A stretch of DNA of 64,000 nt, taken from positions 6,411,001 to 6,475,000 of the forward strand of contig NC_086182.1 in assembly GCF_023053635.1 (NCBI RefSeq). The letters run 5' to 3'. Made by a program: the position numbers and the translations under genes. The notes beneath the pieces are model-generated. The model was given only the letters and a program-made list of their open reading frames with translations. It did no database searches and was not told the DNA's origin. Below, piece after piece: positions 1 through 29,617 of the stretch; within the stretch, counting starts at the first letter, position 1; each line of letters begins with the position of its first letter. The stretch comes from Elgaria multicarinata webbii. Lineage: Eukaryota; Chordata; Lepidosauria; Squamata; Anguidae.

Positions 1-741
1 AAAGAAGGCAAATTCCACATTAGGCATTATTAGAAAAGGAACTGAGATTAAAACTGCCAGTATCAAACTGTCTTTAGACAAATCTATGGTGCGACCACAC
101 TTAGAATACTGTGTACACTTCTGGTCACCACATCTAAAAAAGGATATTATAGAGCTGGAAAAAGTGCAGAAAAGGGCAACTAAAATGATTAGGGGCTGGA
201 GCATCTCTCCTATGAGGGAAGGTTACAACAGCCGGGATGGTTTAGCTTGGAAAAGAGGAGGCTAATGATAGAGCTGTACAAAACTATGCACAGTGTGGAG
301 AAGGTGGAGAGGGAGACATTTTTCTCCCTCTCCCATAATACTAGAACCCAATGGGGTCATCCCATGAAGCTGATTGGTGAGAGATCCAGGACAAAGAAAA
401 GGAAGGGCTTCTTCACACAGCACATAGTTATATTATGGAATCCACTACCACAAGATGTAGTGATGGCCACCAGTTTGGATGGCTTTAAAAGGGGGTTGGA
501 TAAATTCCTGGAGGCGAAGGCTAACAATGGCTACTGGCCCTGATTGTTGTGTGCTACCTCCAGTATCCGAGGCAGTAAGCTTGTGTGCACACCAGTTCCT
601 GGGGAACATGGGTGGGAGGGTGCTGTTGCACCATGTCCTTCTTATGGATCCCTGGTTTACAGCTGGTTGGCCACTGTGTGAACAGAGTGCTGGAATAGAT
701 GGACTCTTGGTCTGATCCAGCAGGGCTCTCCTTATGTTCTC
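1..741 (+). mobile_element. CR1-type LINE 3' part (subfamily ending TTATGTTCT)
   Basis: A decayed reading frame matches the end of CR1 reverse transcriptases (LEKVQKRATKMIRG, KGFFTQHIVILWNPLPQD, GFKRGLDKFLEAKANNGY), followed by a 3' UTR ending GGTCTGATCCAGCAGGGCTC and TTATGTTCT. It starts before base 1 and lies in CNNM4 intron 1. Related copies: 6742-7058, 20425-20866, 36390-36726, 49731-50190, 52424-52737. Confidence 0.75.
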
Positions 742-985
742 GTCATTTGGGGAGGGCCAACTGTAGTACTTTGGTGAGGCCTTTGGTGAGCCATGCCTAG
801 TAAACTGTATCTTGAATGCTTTTTGACATGAAGGAGGTCCTCAGCATTGAAAGGGAAAATACTTGAAAAGCATTGCTTGAAAGCCTGTGAGGAAAGCATT
901 TTTCATACAAGCACTCCTCATGGGTTTGTAGGGGGAGCAGGGTCAGTCAGTGGAGGCTGGTGGCTCTGATGTCAGCAACATAATA

Positions 986-1099
986 AATCCACTCCGGGTT
1001 TCAGTCAGGACTCTAAAGGAGCCACCCAAGGTGCTTCTGCACCTTGGAGAGCTCCTTTAGAGTTCCAACTGGTTCTGACTGAAACCCGGAATGGATTCC
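986..1099. repeat. fold-back element arm pair (TTTCAGTCAG family)
   Basis: Imperfect palindrome: left arm AATCCACTCCGGGTTTCAGT... (986-1033) pairs with right arm ...ACTGAAACCCGGAATGGATT (1039-1099). It is the same family as the array at 28010-28462. It is preceded at 948 by CAGTGGAGGCTGGTGG, which looks like a hAT-style end. Confidence 0.6.
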
Positions 1100-1254
1100 A
1101 CTGAGCAGGGTTGTAAGGTGTCCTCTCTCGTGGAGGCGCTGAAGGGTTGGCTTCACACACTGGCCAAATAGCCAGTGGGGTGGGCATAATTCTTCTCCCC
1201 CTGCCAATGAATGAGGAATGTTTTGTGTGAACACCCCCTAATGTATGAGCTGAA

Positions 1255-1427
1255 GGGGATTTTAATGGGTTGATGCTGTTTATTTCTATTATTGTGTTTT
1301 TTTAATTATTTTGTATTTATTTGTTATGTTAAAGTTTTGTTTTTAATCTAGATGTTACTGTTAGCCACCTTGAGTGGCATGTTTTGGTGGAAAGGAAGGA
1401 TATAATTTTTTAAAAAAATAAAAAGAC
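1255..1427 (+). mobile_element. old LINE tail (L2/CR1 group)
   Basis: A T-rich 3' UTR followed by GTTAGCCACCTTGAGTGG, an AAGGATATAA motif and an A-rich end with AATAAAAAG resembles degraded L2-type 3' ends. No coding part is visible. Confidence 0.4.
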
Positions 1428-1499
1428 TCGTGCTTATTATGATTAATAATAATTGGTAGTTGGGCACTTTTGCCATGAGAGGGTTGAGCTTGTGGCTTT

Positions 1500-1682
1500 G
1501 ACATTTCAGTTTATTCCATGTCTGTCCTGCCTTTCATCCAAAGAGTCTAAACAGCATACATCGCTGTCCCTCTGTTTATTTTTATCCTCACAGCAACCCT
1601 GTGAGATGGGTTAGGCTGTCAGAAGGTGACCAGAGCAAGCTCGCCCAATGAGTTCCGTGGCTCTGTGGGGATTTGAACATGG
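1500..1682 (-). mobile_element. old tRNA-type SINE fragment
   Basis: In reverse, it holds a decayed tRNA-like B box region (GGATTTGAACATGGG side at 1669-1683) and the body motif CCTCACAGCAACCCTGTGAG shared with Sauria-type SINEs. It is older and more divergent than the copies at 10740 and 37679. Confidence 0.4.
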
Positions 1683-1925
1683 GTTTATTTATTTATTTAT
1701 TTCATTTCTATACCGCCCAATAGCCAAAGCTCTCTGTGCAGTTCACAAAAATGAAAACCGTAAGTACAGCATAAGATATGATATAAAAACTTAAAACCGC
1801 AATATAAAACCACAATGCAAAAGTACAACCAGAATAAAACCAATTGAAAATGCAGATTGAAAATGCAGATTTAAAACAGCAGAGTTGAAAGACAAGGATG
1901 GTAAATTGCTAAAATGCTGGGACTA
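1683..1925 (-). mobile_element. L2-type LINE tail
   Basis: It begins (on +) with TTTATTTATTTATTT then CTATACCGCCCAATAGCC and an A-rich body: the reverse of the CCGCCCAGAGAGC...AAATAAATA 3' end seen many times in this window. It is 5' truncated. Confidence 0.7.
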
Positions 1926-2103
1926 TAAATTTTTTATTTATTTTTATTTTATTTATCACATTTTTATACCGCCTAATAGCTGAAGCTCTCTGGGCGGTTC
2001 ACAAAAATTAAAATCATAATAAAACAACCAACAGTCTAAAAACACAAATACAGAATACAGTATAAAAAGCACAACCAGGATAAAACCATGCAGTAGAAAT
2101 TGA

Positions 2104-2268
2104 TATTTATTTATTTATTTATCATACTTATACCCCGCTCCTCAGCCAAAAAAAGGCTCTCGGGGCGGCTTACACTTAGGAAAAAAGACAGTCCCTGCCC
2201 TCAGGCTTACAGTCTAATAAAGACATGACACACAAGGAAAAGGAGTCAAGGAGGGAGGGAGGGGGGAG

Positions 2269-2330
<62 letters not shown>
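2104..2330 (-). mobile_element. second LINE tail fragment plus (GA)n, inserted in the L2-type tail
   Basis: (TTTA)n is followed by TACCCCGCTCCTCAGCC, then ACAGTCTAATAAAGACATGA and a (GA)n run of about 50 bp (2273-2330). The same fragment type occurs at 50795-50950 (CTTCTCAGCC...ACAGTCTAAAAAGACTTGG). Confidence 0.55.
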
Positions 2331-2333
<3 letters not shown>

Positions 2334-3043
2334 CAGCAGGAGCAGGCCCTGATGTTACTTCTGCCTGCTCCTGTCCCCTCGGTCCTTCTTCTTCCCCACA
2401 GGGCCAAGATGGCAGTTTGCCCTGTGGGGGGGGGGGGAGAGTCCAGCAGGAGCAGGCCCTGATGTTACTTCTGCCTGCTCCTGTCCCCTCGGTCCTTCTT
2501 CTTCCCCACAGGGCCAAGATGGCAGTTTGCCCTGTGGGGGGGGGGAGAGTCCAGCAGGAGCAGGCCCTGATGTTACTTCTGCCTGCTCCTGTCCCCTCGG
2601 TCCTTCTTCTTCCCCACAGGGCCAAGATGGCAGTTTGCCCTGTGGGGGGGGGAAGAGTCCAGCAGGAGCAGGCCCCGATGTTACTTCTGCCTGCTCCTGT
2701 CCCCTCGGTCCTTCTTCTTCCCCACAGGGCCAAGATGGCAGTTTGCCCTGTGGGGGGGGGAGAGTCCAGCAGGAGCAGGCCCCGATGTTACTTCTGCCTG
2801 CTCCTGTCCCCTCGGTCCTTCTTCTTCCCCACAGGGCCAAGATGGCAGTTTGCCCTGTGTGGGGGGGGGAAGAGTCCAGCAGGAGCAGGCCCTGATGTTA
2901 CTTCTGCCTGCTCCTGTCCCCTCGGTCCTTCTTCTTCCCCACAGGGCCAAGATGGCAGTTTGCCCTGTGGGGGGGGGGGGAAGAGTCCAGCAGGAGCAGG
3001 CCCCGATGTTACTTCTGCCTGCTCCTGTCCCCTCGGTCCTTCT
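2331..3043 (+). repeat. minisatellite, 107-111 bp unit, about 6.5 copies
   Basis: Units start at 2331, 2441, 2549, 2657, 2764, 2874 and 2985 (partial). Each has GTCCAGCAGGAGCAGGCC, CCTCGGTCCTTCTTCTTCC and CAGTTTGCCCTGTGG followed by a G run; most length variation comes from the G run. Units differ by very few substitutions, so the array is young or homogenised. It lies in CNNM4 intron 1. Confidence 0.95.
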
Positions 3044-3190
3044 GATATAAGATTTAAATGCAGAATTAGAACAGTAAAATTTAAATTTAAGTTAAAATTA
3101 AGTGTTAAAATACTGGGATTATAAAAAGGTCTTCACCTGGAGCTGGAAAGAGCGCAAGGTAGGTGCCAGGCGAACCTCTCTAGGGATTGC

Positions 3191-3727
3191 CTGGTCATAG
3201 CCTGACACTCTGACCAATACGTTGCTTAATAGAACATTTTTGTTGTGCTGGAATCTAAGAGTTGGCACGGATGTTGTTGGATCCAGCTTACGCATCCCAT
3301 AATCACCTACGCAAGCAATCTGCTCGTGTGAGCAATGAAGGAGTTGACTTGCAGGGAAGTGCAGGTCTTCTTCTGTGATTAGAAAACACACACGTCATCA
3401 AGCAGCAGCAGCAGCCGCCGCCTCTAAGTGTGTTTCTTGCCAACCATGGGAGGTCTTCTCCCACCCACGATGAGGAAGAGGTGAGTGGGCTTTCTCCCTC
3501 CCTAATTGCAATGGGCCAGGATGTCTAATTGCCTTTTTCGCTAATGCTGTAATAGCATTCAGAATTACACCGACTGATCTTCCATTGTGTTGCGTGAACG
3601 CTCTGAAAGAGGGTGCATTGTGCAATGGGCATGTGATGGTTTTTTTAGGCTGTATTTGTCTGGGAAAATTCACTCACACCCCTATCCCAAAACTTCTCAC
3701 ATCCTTCTTCTTGGCAATCTGCTGAAA
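3191..3727. other. intron sequence with no recognised element
   Basis: There is a CAG/CCG-rich patch at 3400-3422. I see no exon, RNA gene or repeat family that I can name here. Confidence 0.5.
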
Positions 3728-4515
3728 ACAACAGAATGAAATTTAATAGGGATAAATGCCAAGTTCTACATTTAGGAAATAGAAACCAAAGGCACAGTTA
3801 CAAGATGGGGGATACTTGGCTCAGCAATACTACAAACGAGAAGGATCTTGGAATTGTTGTAGATCGCAAGCTGAATATGAGCCAACAGTGCGATATGGCT
3901 GCAAGAAAGGCAAATGCTATTTTGGGCTGCATTAATAGAAGTATAGCTTCCAAATCACGTGAGGTACTGGTTCCTCTCTATTTGGCCCTGGTTAGGCCTC
4001 ATCTAGAGTATTGCGTCCAGTTCTGGGCTCCACAATTCAAGAAGAATGCAGACAAGCTGGAGCGTGTTCAGAGGAGGGCAACCAGGATGATCAGGGGTCT
4101 GGAAACAAAGCCCTATGAAGAGAGACTGAAAGAACTGGGCATGTTTAGCCTGGAGAAGGGAAGATTGAGGGGAGACATGAGAGCACTCTTCAAATACTTA
4201 AAAGGCTGTCACACAGAGGAGGGCCAGGAGCTCTTCTTGATCCTCCCAGAGTGCAGGACACGGAATAATGGGCTCAAGTTACAGGAAGCCAGATTCCAGC
4301 TGGACATCAGGAAAAACGTCCTGACTGTTAGAGCAGCACGACAATGGAATCAGTTACCTAGGGAGGTTGTGGGCTCTCCCACACTAGAGGCCTTCAAGAG
4401 GCAGCCATCTGTCAGGGATGCTTTAGGGTGGATTCCTGCATTGAGCAGGGGGTTGGACTCCATGGCCTTGTAGGCCCCTTCCAACTCTGCTATTCTATGA
4501 TTCTGTGATTCTATA
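3728..4515 (+). mobile_element. CR1 LINE, 3' 0.8 kb with intact C-terminal reverse-transcriptase frame
   Basis: An open frame of 245 codons (3736-4473) carries the CR1 RT C-terminal region: [73 protein letters not shown] and [20 protein letters not shown]. It ends GATGGCCTTGTAGG-type sequence and two ATTCTATG/ATTCTGTG units. It is 5' truncated. The intact frame and similarity to the other copies suggest a fairly young insertion. Confidence 0.9.
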
Positions 4516-4599
4516 CCAGATATTCATTGGAAAAACCGCATCGGGTGTTCACTGCAAAAGCCTGGTATTCCATGCAGAAACTGAATCGGACCTTCCGTC

Positions 4600-4765
4600 A
4601 TCAGTTTGGTGCTCCCAACTCCATCTACAATTCTATTGCCAAAATCATTCACCTCATTGTGCAGAGCTAGCGGCATCCTTCCTTATATTCCAACACTTTC
4701 CATGCCTATGTCTTTAAAGCCCTGCATGGCCTTGATTCTCCAGCTATCTCGCTCTGTTCTCTTAT
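4600..4765 (+). mobile_element. LINE fragment (L2-type RT C-terminus)
   Basis: A short coding-like stretch reads YVFKALHGLDSPAIS in one frame, a motif typical of L2-type RT C-termini. It is interrupted by the SINE that follows. Confidence 0.45.
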
Positions 4766-4970
4766 TTATTTATTTATTTATTACATTTATATCCCGCCTT
4801 TTTTCCTCCAAGGAACCCAAGGCAGCGTACATAATCCTCCGCCCTCCGCTCCATTTTATCCTCACAACAACAACCCTGTGAGGTAGGTTGGGCTGAGAGC
4901 CTGTGGCTGGCCCAAAATCACCCAGTGAGCTTCCATGGCCGAGTGGAGACTAGAGAATGCAATGAGACTT
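4766..4970 (-). mobile_element. Sauria-type SINE, truncated
   Basis: In reverse: ATATCCCGCC(T)n TCCTCCAAGGAACCCAAGG, CAACCCTGTGAGGTAGGTTG and CCAGTGAGCTTCCATGGCCG, then a break inside the tRNA-like B box (GGAGACTAGA). The family is inferred from the shared body at 10740, 37679 and 54655. Confidence 0.75.
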
Positions 4971-5008
4971 ACTTCTGAGTAGACATCCATAGATACTGAT
5001 TAGTCACT

Positions 5009-5186
5009 GACCCTGTTCAGGCGATACACTAAGCCACTGTGGTTAAGCATTTTGAGCTAAACATTATGACTTAGTGTGTTGTGTGAACCATTCCTAAGCA
5101 TTCCTAACCATTCCTAAGCTACATAACCATGGTTTAAACGCACTCACTGGCCTAACCCTGGTTTAGCGTGCTGTCTGAACAGGGTC
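5009..5186. mobile_element. fold-back MITE (GACCCTGTTCAG family)
   Basis: The terminal inverted repeats are GACCCTGTTCAGGCGATACA and ...CTGTCTGAACAGGGTC, and the interior is largely self-complementary (TAACCATGGTTTAA core). It is flanked by a possible 3-bp duplication, ACT. Related copies: 13759-13950, 14379-14605, 61632-62113; longer relatives: 42280-42606, 46264-46600, 60368-60580. Confidence 0.75.
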
Positions 5187-5289
5187 ACTGTGAGCCTTCT
5201 GGAGATCGCCTGCTTTCTTAGATGACTCTGCCTTCCCCCCTTCAAGCCTCAGCTCACAGCCTGCCCCATCTGTAAAGCCTCTGTCCCCC

Positions 5290-5876
5290 TCTAATTTTAT
5301 TTATTTACTTAAAATATAACATCCTTCATTTCTTATAAAGCAAAAAATTACTATGGCAGCTAAAACAGCAGTAATCAAAAGCTAGCGGGATTTAAAATGC
5401 CAGGTGAACTTTCCTGAGGACGGTGTTCCAGTGCTGTGGTGCCATGGGTACATCCCAAGTGGGAGAGATCTGGCTGGTATTTGAATGCTGATGGCGACAT
5501 CACATTCGGTGCTTGCAATACCTGTGCATTTACGCCTGTTGGAATATTGTGTCAGCTCTTCCAGAGAAAGGTTTGTCAGCAGAACTTGGTGACGCTGGAG
5601 GAGCATCCAGTGGAATTGGCTCCAGAAACGTCCCGTGGAGAACCGGCGTTGGCACAGTGGTTCCAGATGCACGCGCCATGCGCTGCTTCATGGATGATTC
5701 AGTTCAGCCAATTGCAAGCTGAGGTCTGAGCTTTGAAATTTACCCCAAATGGAGACTGGAGTGAGGATGCAGGAAGAAAGACGTGAAGGGGGGGAGAGTG
5801 TTGAGGAGCTGGAGCTAAAAGAAAGCTGTCAAGGAGAAATACCTGGAGCGAAACTAGTCAGGCCAGAGCCTAATTC
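5290..5876. other. intron sequence, no recognised element
   Basis: A T-rich start may be a worn LINE tail. The remainder has several short open frames on both strands but no family match that I can defend. Confidence 0.4.
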
Positions 5877-6009
5877 AGCCTCCCCCAACCTGGTTCCCTC
5901 CAGACGTTTCGGACAACAACTCCCAGCATTCCTGATCATTGGCCATCCTGGATGGTGATTGTGGGAGTTGTAGTCCAACACATCTGGAGGGCACCAAGTT
6001 GGGGTGGGC
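5877..6009. mobile_element. palindromic MITE (CAACTCCCAGCATTCC family)
   Basis: Arms CCAACCTGGTTCCCTCCAGA and TCTGGAGGGCACCAAGTTGG are inverted; the centre is ACAACTCCCAGCATTCCTGA / GTGGGAGTTGTAGTCC. Such elements are common in this window (8490-8622, 8641-8765, 24744-24845, 38769-38882, 43866-44002, 44068-44190, 49414-49495, 53315-53405, 53745-53835, 55295-55430). hAT-derived is my inference. Confidence 0.7.
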
Positions 6010-6385
6010 CTCTGTAAGCCTTTATAGCCAGGTCACATCCAGAGGAACTGATGGGTGGGGGAGTGGGGAGCCATGATGAAACAGGGAACACAATACTGTT
6101 GTGTTTTTCCTCCCAGCCTGCACCCTAAGTGGCCCATGACATGGGTCGCCACCACAGTACAAACCAGTTGGTTGCTGGCTTGATTTCCTGACATCCAGAT
6201 GCAACCCATTCATGAGCAGCTCTCTCTCTGTGTGCTGAGGGTCAACAGAGGTCAATTTTTCCTGGGGCCAACATCGGCTCTAGTGACCGCAGTCTAAGGA
6301 ACTCCCCCCCCCCAACAGAACTCTGCAGCATCTGTGCTGTTTCAATCATGTGGATTTCTGGAACTTGTGCAGCTTGCCAGGGTAA

Positions 6386-25254
<18,869 letters not shown>

Positions 25255-25783
25255 CCCCGGCCTTTGGCGGCCTGGTCCGGCCCAGCTCGCCTTCACCCTT
25301 CCCTTCCAAAGACACGCCAGTGCCCACGAGAGGATGTTGATCGTGCACCTACAAACCTCAGGTAGCGGTTGTTGCAGCCGGGGAGACAGGGGGGGCGTCC
25401 CTCCACACCCAGATAACGTTTGTCTCTCAGCCACTCTCCCGCACCCCTCTGTTTCCCACGCAAGACAGCTCGATCTGTTAAGGGAGGCAGTGCAACCTCG
25501 AAGCAGCAGTACCTCGGCTCACCCTGACGAGGATACGGGTCTTGGATGCTAAAGGGAATCCTCCTTATGGAAAGCCGGAGCCTGAATTGCCTGCTGTGAT
25601 CCAGATCCGCCCCGGTTTGCGTTCCAGCCGGGGCGGGGTGGGGAGGCCGGCTACCCACAGGATATCTAAAGGGAGGCCGCGTGGTGCTGCTTTTCCACGC
25701 TGGCTTTGGTTTTTTTATTTGAAGAGACGGAAATGGAAGCGAAGCAACAACATGGGCAGCGTCCTGGGTTTGCTTGATCGGGT

Positions 25784-25819
<36 letters not shown>

Positions 25820-26321
25820 GACCAAGAGCTGCTGGGGAGACCCTCCCTGCCTCCATTCCAGTGGCACATAGGTACAGAGATTGCTCAGAACTTGCCTGAA
25901 GGAGATCAGGGCGAGAGCAAGCGGCCGGCGGCCGTCTCTTGATAAGACAGGAATCCTTTTCCCATCTCAGGGAGTTCTGAATCTTGTGTTGTCTGGGGGG
26001 ATATGTTCTTCTTCTTAATATTATTACTATTTTTATATTTTATCAAGCCGGCTGGGTGTTTGATAGGAGAGAAATACCTGACAAGCACGGGGAACTAAAC
26101 AGGTTGAAAAGTTTATAGAATCTTTTTTCTTTTTTTTTCTGGAGGGACCTCTGTTTCTGGGGTTGGGGATGGGCCTTTCCCATTCAAGTTCTCTTCTCAT
26201 TTGGTTTCAGCCTGGTGCGCCATGCTCAAGGAATCATAACCAAGCCAAGTGATATGACAAGGGGTCGTGTCCCAGGGGTGCTTGGATGAATTGTACCAAT
26301 TCATATTGCAGGGGAAAGCTT

Positions 26322-26326
<5 letters not shown>

Positions 26327-26371
<45 letters not shown>
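26327..26371. repeat. (TA)n microsatellite
   Basis: A run of about 22 TA units in the CNNM4 3' UTR. Confidence 0.95.
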
Positions 26372-26374
<3 letters not shown>

Positions 26375-26829
26375 AAAAAAACCCAAAGCTCTCCGCAAAT
26401 TGAAAACTTAGAGCAGGGAAATGGCTAGGCCATAACATTTTCCCTTGATGTGCTCATTTTCTTCTTGCAGGGGGTTATATTCTTAGTTGTTGGGCTTGTT
26501 GTTCTTGCTTTAAACAGAGGAACATTCCAAAATGATCTTTTCAAGTCTCAAACGGTACCTCCTGTTCTAACGTGTTTGTAGATCAGGCCGAGAAAATGCA
26601 TCCTCAGACTTTTAATTTCGAGGTACCACACGCCCTGGCTCGACAGGTCAGAGGCACTCACAAAATCAATTGTGGGATACGGTTAGTAGTGACAATTGGA
26701 CCCACAAGGTTGGGGGCTGCATTGGAAACTAGTTGATGGGCGCTGTCCCGTAGCTCTGTACCCTTTTGTGGATGCAGAAGTTTTAAACATCTTTTGGAGA
26801 TGGCTCCAACATGTGTCTATAATTGTAAT

Positions 26830-26835
26830 AATAAA
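26830..26835 (+). terminator. candidate polyadenylation signal of CNNM4
   Basis: The hexamer AATAAA is followed within 30 bp by a TG/T-rich downstream element. It is the best polyadenylation signal I found in the 1.6 kb after the CNNM4 stop codon. Confidence 0.45.
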
Positions 26836-26860
26836 TTGTATTTTGTTTTGTTCCTGAAGC

Positions 26861-28009
26861 CTGATTTGGATCTAATTTGATCTCAGTTTACTTGTTGAGC
26901 CCAACGGAGGCATCCTTCATTGGCACGTGTGAAAATAGTTAATTCATGCAATCCGTTTTTACGAGGCAAACGGCACCACGAGGAAACCTGGGACATTTCG
27001 ACACAAGGCTTTCATTGTGCGCGATTGCGATCGGTCAGTCGCTTTTTTGACGGGTCCTTTATATGACTTGATCAACGTCCCGGGCTCCTCCCATGCTTTC
27101 TTGCCGTTATAGCAGCGAGATTCTCAGTGGGGAAAACGCAATAAGGGATTTTGAAGCGCGATAATTTTGCAGTGAATTTCCAGATGCTGGCGATATCACA
27201 GCGCCATCTACTGGCTGTGTAATTAAACATATAGAACTTGCTCAGAAAACAAACAAACAACAACCTGGAAACAATCACGTGTAAAAGAGGCGACCTTAAT
27301 CCCGCAAGGAATCTGGAATCAGAAGCCTCGCAAGAGCATGGGATTTTAGCCACGTGTGGAGAAGCACCTGGTCCCCTCCATTCTTCTGTAGTGACCTTGA
27401 ATAAACACGATTCCACTGGGTGGAATGAGGACACCGCTGCAGGAGATCACGATGGTTACATTTCAGAGGTAAAATCTCATTTGGTTAGGCCTCCATATAA
27501 AATGAATTCAACTGCAACCTACCTGGGTATGGCTGTTGAGCAGTGCGTAGGCTTATCTGATCGTAGCTCTTCATAAACAAGGCGGTAGGTCTGATCAGTG
27601 GGTGGAGGTGAGTGGACGAATAATCCTATTTGATTCATGTAGATCAACCATCTGCACACTGGATCCCCTGCCAATGCGTCGGACTACTATAAATTATAGG
27701 GAGCTATAGTTGTAAGCATCGCTGGCTATGGGATTTGGACAGTTTTGGAGCCCAGCCCATCTGGAGAGCACCAGGTTGTGGAAGGCCGATCTAGACAGAT
27801 GTTGCATTTTAAGAATAATCACACCGGGCTCGTCTCCCAAGGTGTGAAGCCAGCCTCGCCACGCATGTTACAAACCAGCAAGTCAAAGGTTGGACTGGCA
27901 GGTCGCTCTCCGTGTGTGTCAGGTGGGTCACTGGCGAGGTTGCTCAGAAGTAGGGGGGGGTGTATGTTCGCCCTCACTCTCCAGCTTACCAACCAAAATT
28001 CAGAATCCA
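26861..28009. other. intergenic sequence after CNNM4, no recognised element
   Basis: The base composition is mixed and carries no clear repeat signature except the short motif GCGCCATCTACTGGC at 27201. No gene seen. Confidence 0.4.
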
Positions 28010-28462
28010 GGTTTCAGTCAGAACTCTAAAAGAACTATCCAATGTCAGTGGGGCTGTGAATCCGCTCTGGGTTTCCCTCAGATCCAGACAGAACTCTAAA
28101 GGAGCTCTCCAAGGGGCAGTGAATCCGCTCCTGGTTTCAGTTAGAACTCTAAAGGAGCTCTCCAAGGTGCAGTGGAGCAATGAATCCGCTCCTGGTTTCA
28201 GTTAGAACTCTAAAGGAGCTCTCCAAGGTGCAGTGGGGCAATGAATCCGCTCCTGGTTTCAGTTAGAACTCTAAAGGAGCTCTCCAAGGTGCAGTGGGGC
28301 AATGAATCCGCTCCTGGTTTCAGTTAGAACTCTAAAGGAGCTCTCCAAGGTGCGGTGGGGCAATGAATCTGCTCCTGGTTTCAGTCAGAGCCAGCGAAGG
28401 AGAGCTCCTTTAGAGTTCTGACTGGCTCTGACTGAAACCAGGAGCGGATTCATTGCCCCACG
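28010..28462 (+). repeat. 61-bp tandem array with a terminal inverted arm
   Basis: Units GAACTCTAAAGGAGCTCTCC...AATCCGCTCCTGGTTTCAG recur at 28141, 28202, 28263, 28324 and 28385, i.e. every 61 bp, with two more divergent units before. The array ends in an inverted copy (GAGCTCCTTTAGAGTTCTGA...CTGAAACCAGGAGCGGATTC, 28406-28462). The same arms form the simple palindrome at 986-1099. Confidence 0.9.
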
Positions 28463-28464
28463 GA

Positions 28465-28690
28465 CATCGGAGTCATCAGACTCAACGGGGAGGGAGGCAC
28501 TTTCACGAGTTCTCCTCTTACAGCCCGACACATCCGTGCCTGTGGCTGCTGCTCCCGCTTTTCTGCCTTGCTGCTCCTTCTGCTTGGAGCTGCCTCCCAG
28601 AACACCTGCCTGCAGCCACCTCTCTCGTCTCCAACCCCATCTTTAAAGACTCCTCTTTCCATGCGGCCTTTAGTCACCATGCCTGGCCGC
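28465..28690 (+). mobile_element. LINE fragment (L2-type RT C-terminus)
   Basis: Frame FCLAAPSAWSCLPEHLPAAT then FKDSSFHAAF parallels the reversed C-terminal region at 15590-15952 (SLAAPDAWNCLLEHLCNAT). 5' and 3' ends are missing. Confidence 0.5.
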
Positions 28691-29617
28691 AAGAGTGGGC
28701 AACTTTGTGTGTGGGCAACACTCGTACTGCTGCACTGCTGAAATTCGGGGTTGGCATAAAAACAATTCAGTGGTTTACCATTGAAATTTGGTGGCAAATC
28801 ACTACAGGGACTTAAAAGGGCCATATTTAGCTTGAAAACAAGCGACATTGGGCACTTTTGAATCTGTGCAGCAGTTTGCAAACGGACAATCTTTGGGCAG
28901 CGACCACTGCTGAATTTTGGAAGTAGAGGGGGCCACAGGCATGGCCATGGGTGGCAGTTGGTGGTCCACACAGTGCATTTTGCCAGCCCTCCTGCCTTAT
29001 GGAAACGAAACCTAAGTACATGTAATTGAACTAACGCATTCACCTGTTTACCCCACCTCCATTTTGTTCTCCTTCCACCTTTATGTTGAATTCAAGGTTC
29101 CATGCAGGCACCAGTTGAGAGTGTTTTGAGTTGAGAGTGTTTTGATGATGATGATGATGATGATGATAATAATAATAATAATAACAATATGATGATGCTA
29201 CAGGCACTAGCCAATAAGCCCCTAACCACAGTGTTTTTATCATGCACCCACCCAGGTTTAAATTGAACTGCTCAGATAACCTGCAGGATTATAATCATTT
29301 CCCGGGGGAAATGTGTGTGTTGGGGTTATGTTTTGTTCCCCCCCCCCAATGCTTGTTCCAGGACCCAAATAATATTTCTTTGTATTTTGAGAGTGCTATC
29401 AAATTTCCTGCACACTCTTAAAATGTTCCGCCAGACTTTACATACAAATTATCTGCTCCAAATTCTCTTCCGTTGGTCTCTGTCTAAATCCAGGAGCAAG
29501 CCATCTGACTATACAAACAGATTTCAGTGACAGAAGGAACACGGGAGCCGGGAGGAAGGCATATCTGGGTTCTTCCATCTGCAAGTAATGCAGTTGTTTT
29601 TGCAATCTCCTCTTATG
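28691..29617. other. intergenic sequence, mostly unassigned
   Basis: Contains (GAT)n(AAT)n at 29143-29186. The rest carries no repeat family that I can name. Confidence 0.4.

Larger units (their letters stand above)
1928..3190 (-). mobile_element. L2-type LINE tail split by a later insertion
   Basis: The left part, 1928-2103, ends ATAAAACCATGCAGTAG...TTGATA; the right part resumes at 3044 (GATATAAGATTTAAATGCAG) and continues to about 3190. The uninterrupted copy at 10355-10705 shows these two parts are adjacent in the family. The inserted piece is 2104-3043. Confidence 0.7.
25255..26860 (+). other. CNNM4: probable CNNM4 3' UTR
   Basis: This is non-coding sequence after the CNNM4 stop. An AATAAA hexamer at 26830-26835, followed by a T/G-rich stretch (TTGTATTTTGTTTTG), fits a cleavage and polyadenylation site near 26850-26880. 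It contains (CT)n runs at about 25787-25819 and a (TA)n run at 26327-26371. No transcript evidence is available; an earlier end cannot be excluded. Confidence 0.45.

Noticed and set aside
2225-3124. Open frames of up to 299 codons on both strands
   Set aside because: They run through the (GA)n stretch and the tandem minisatellite; openness on both strands follows from the repeated unit, not from coding constraint.
4505-4881. Small overlapping open frames as a host gene
   Set aside because: They overlap a LINE fragment and a reversed SINE; the amino-acid strings reflect those repeats.
25293-25856. 187-codon open frame on the - strand in the CNNM4 3' UTR
   Set aside because: It runs through the (CT)n tract and GC-rich UTR, with no domain and no splice or start context.
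28010-28462. CRISPR-like array
   Set aside because: The units are contiguous tandem copies without unique spacers, in a vertebrate genome, and match a fold-back element.
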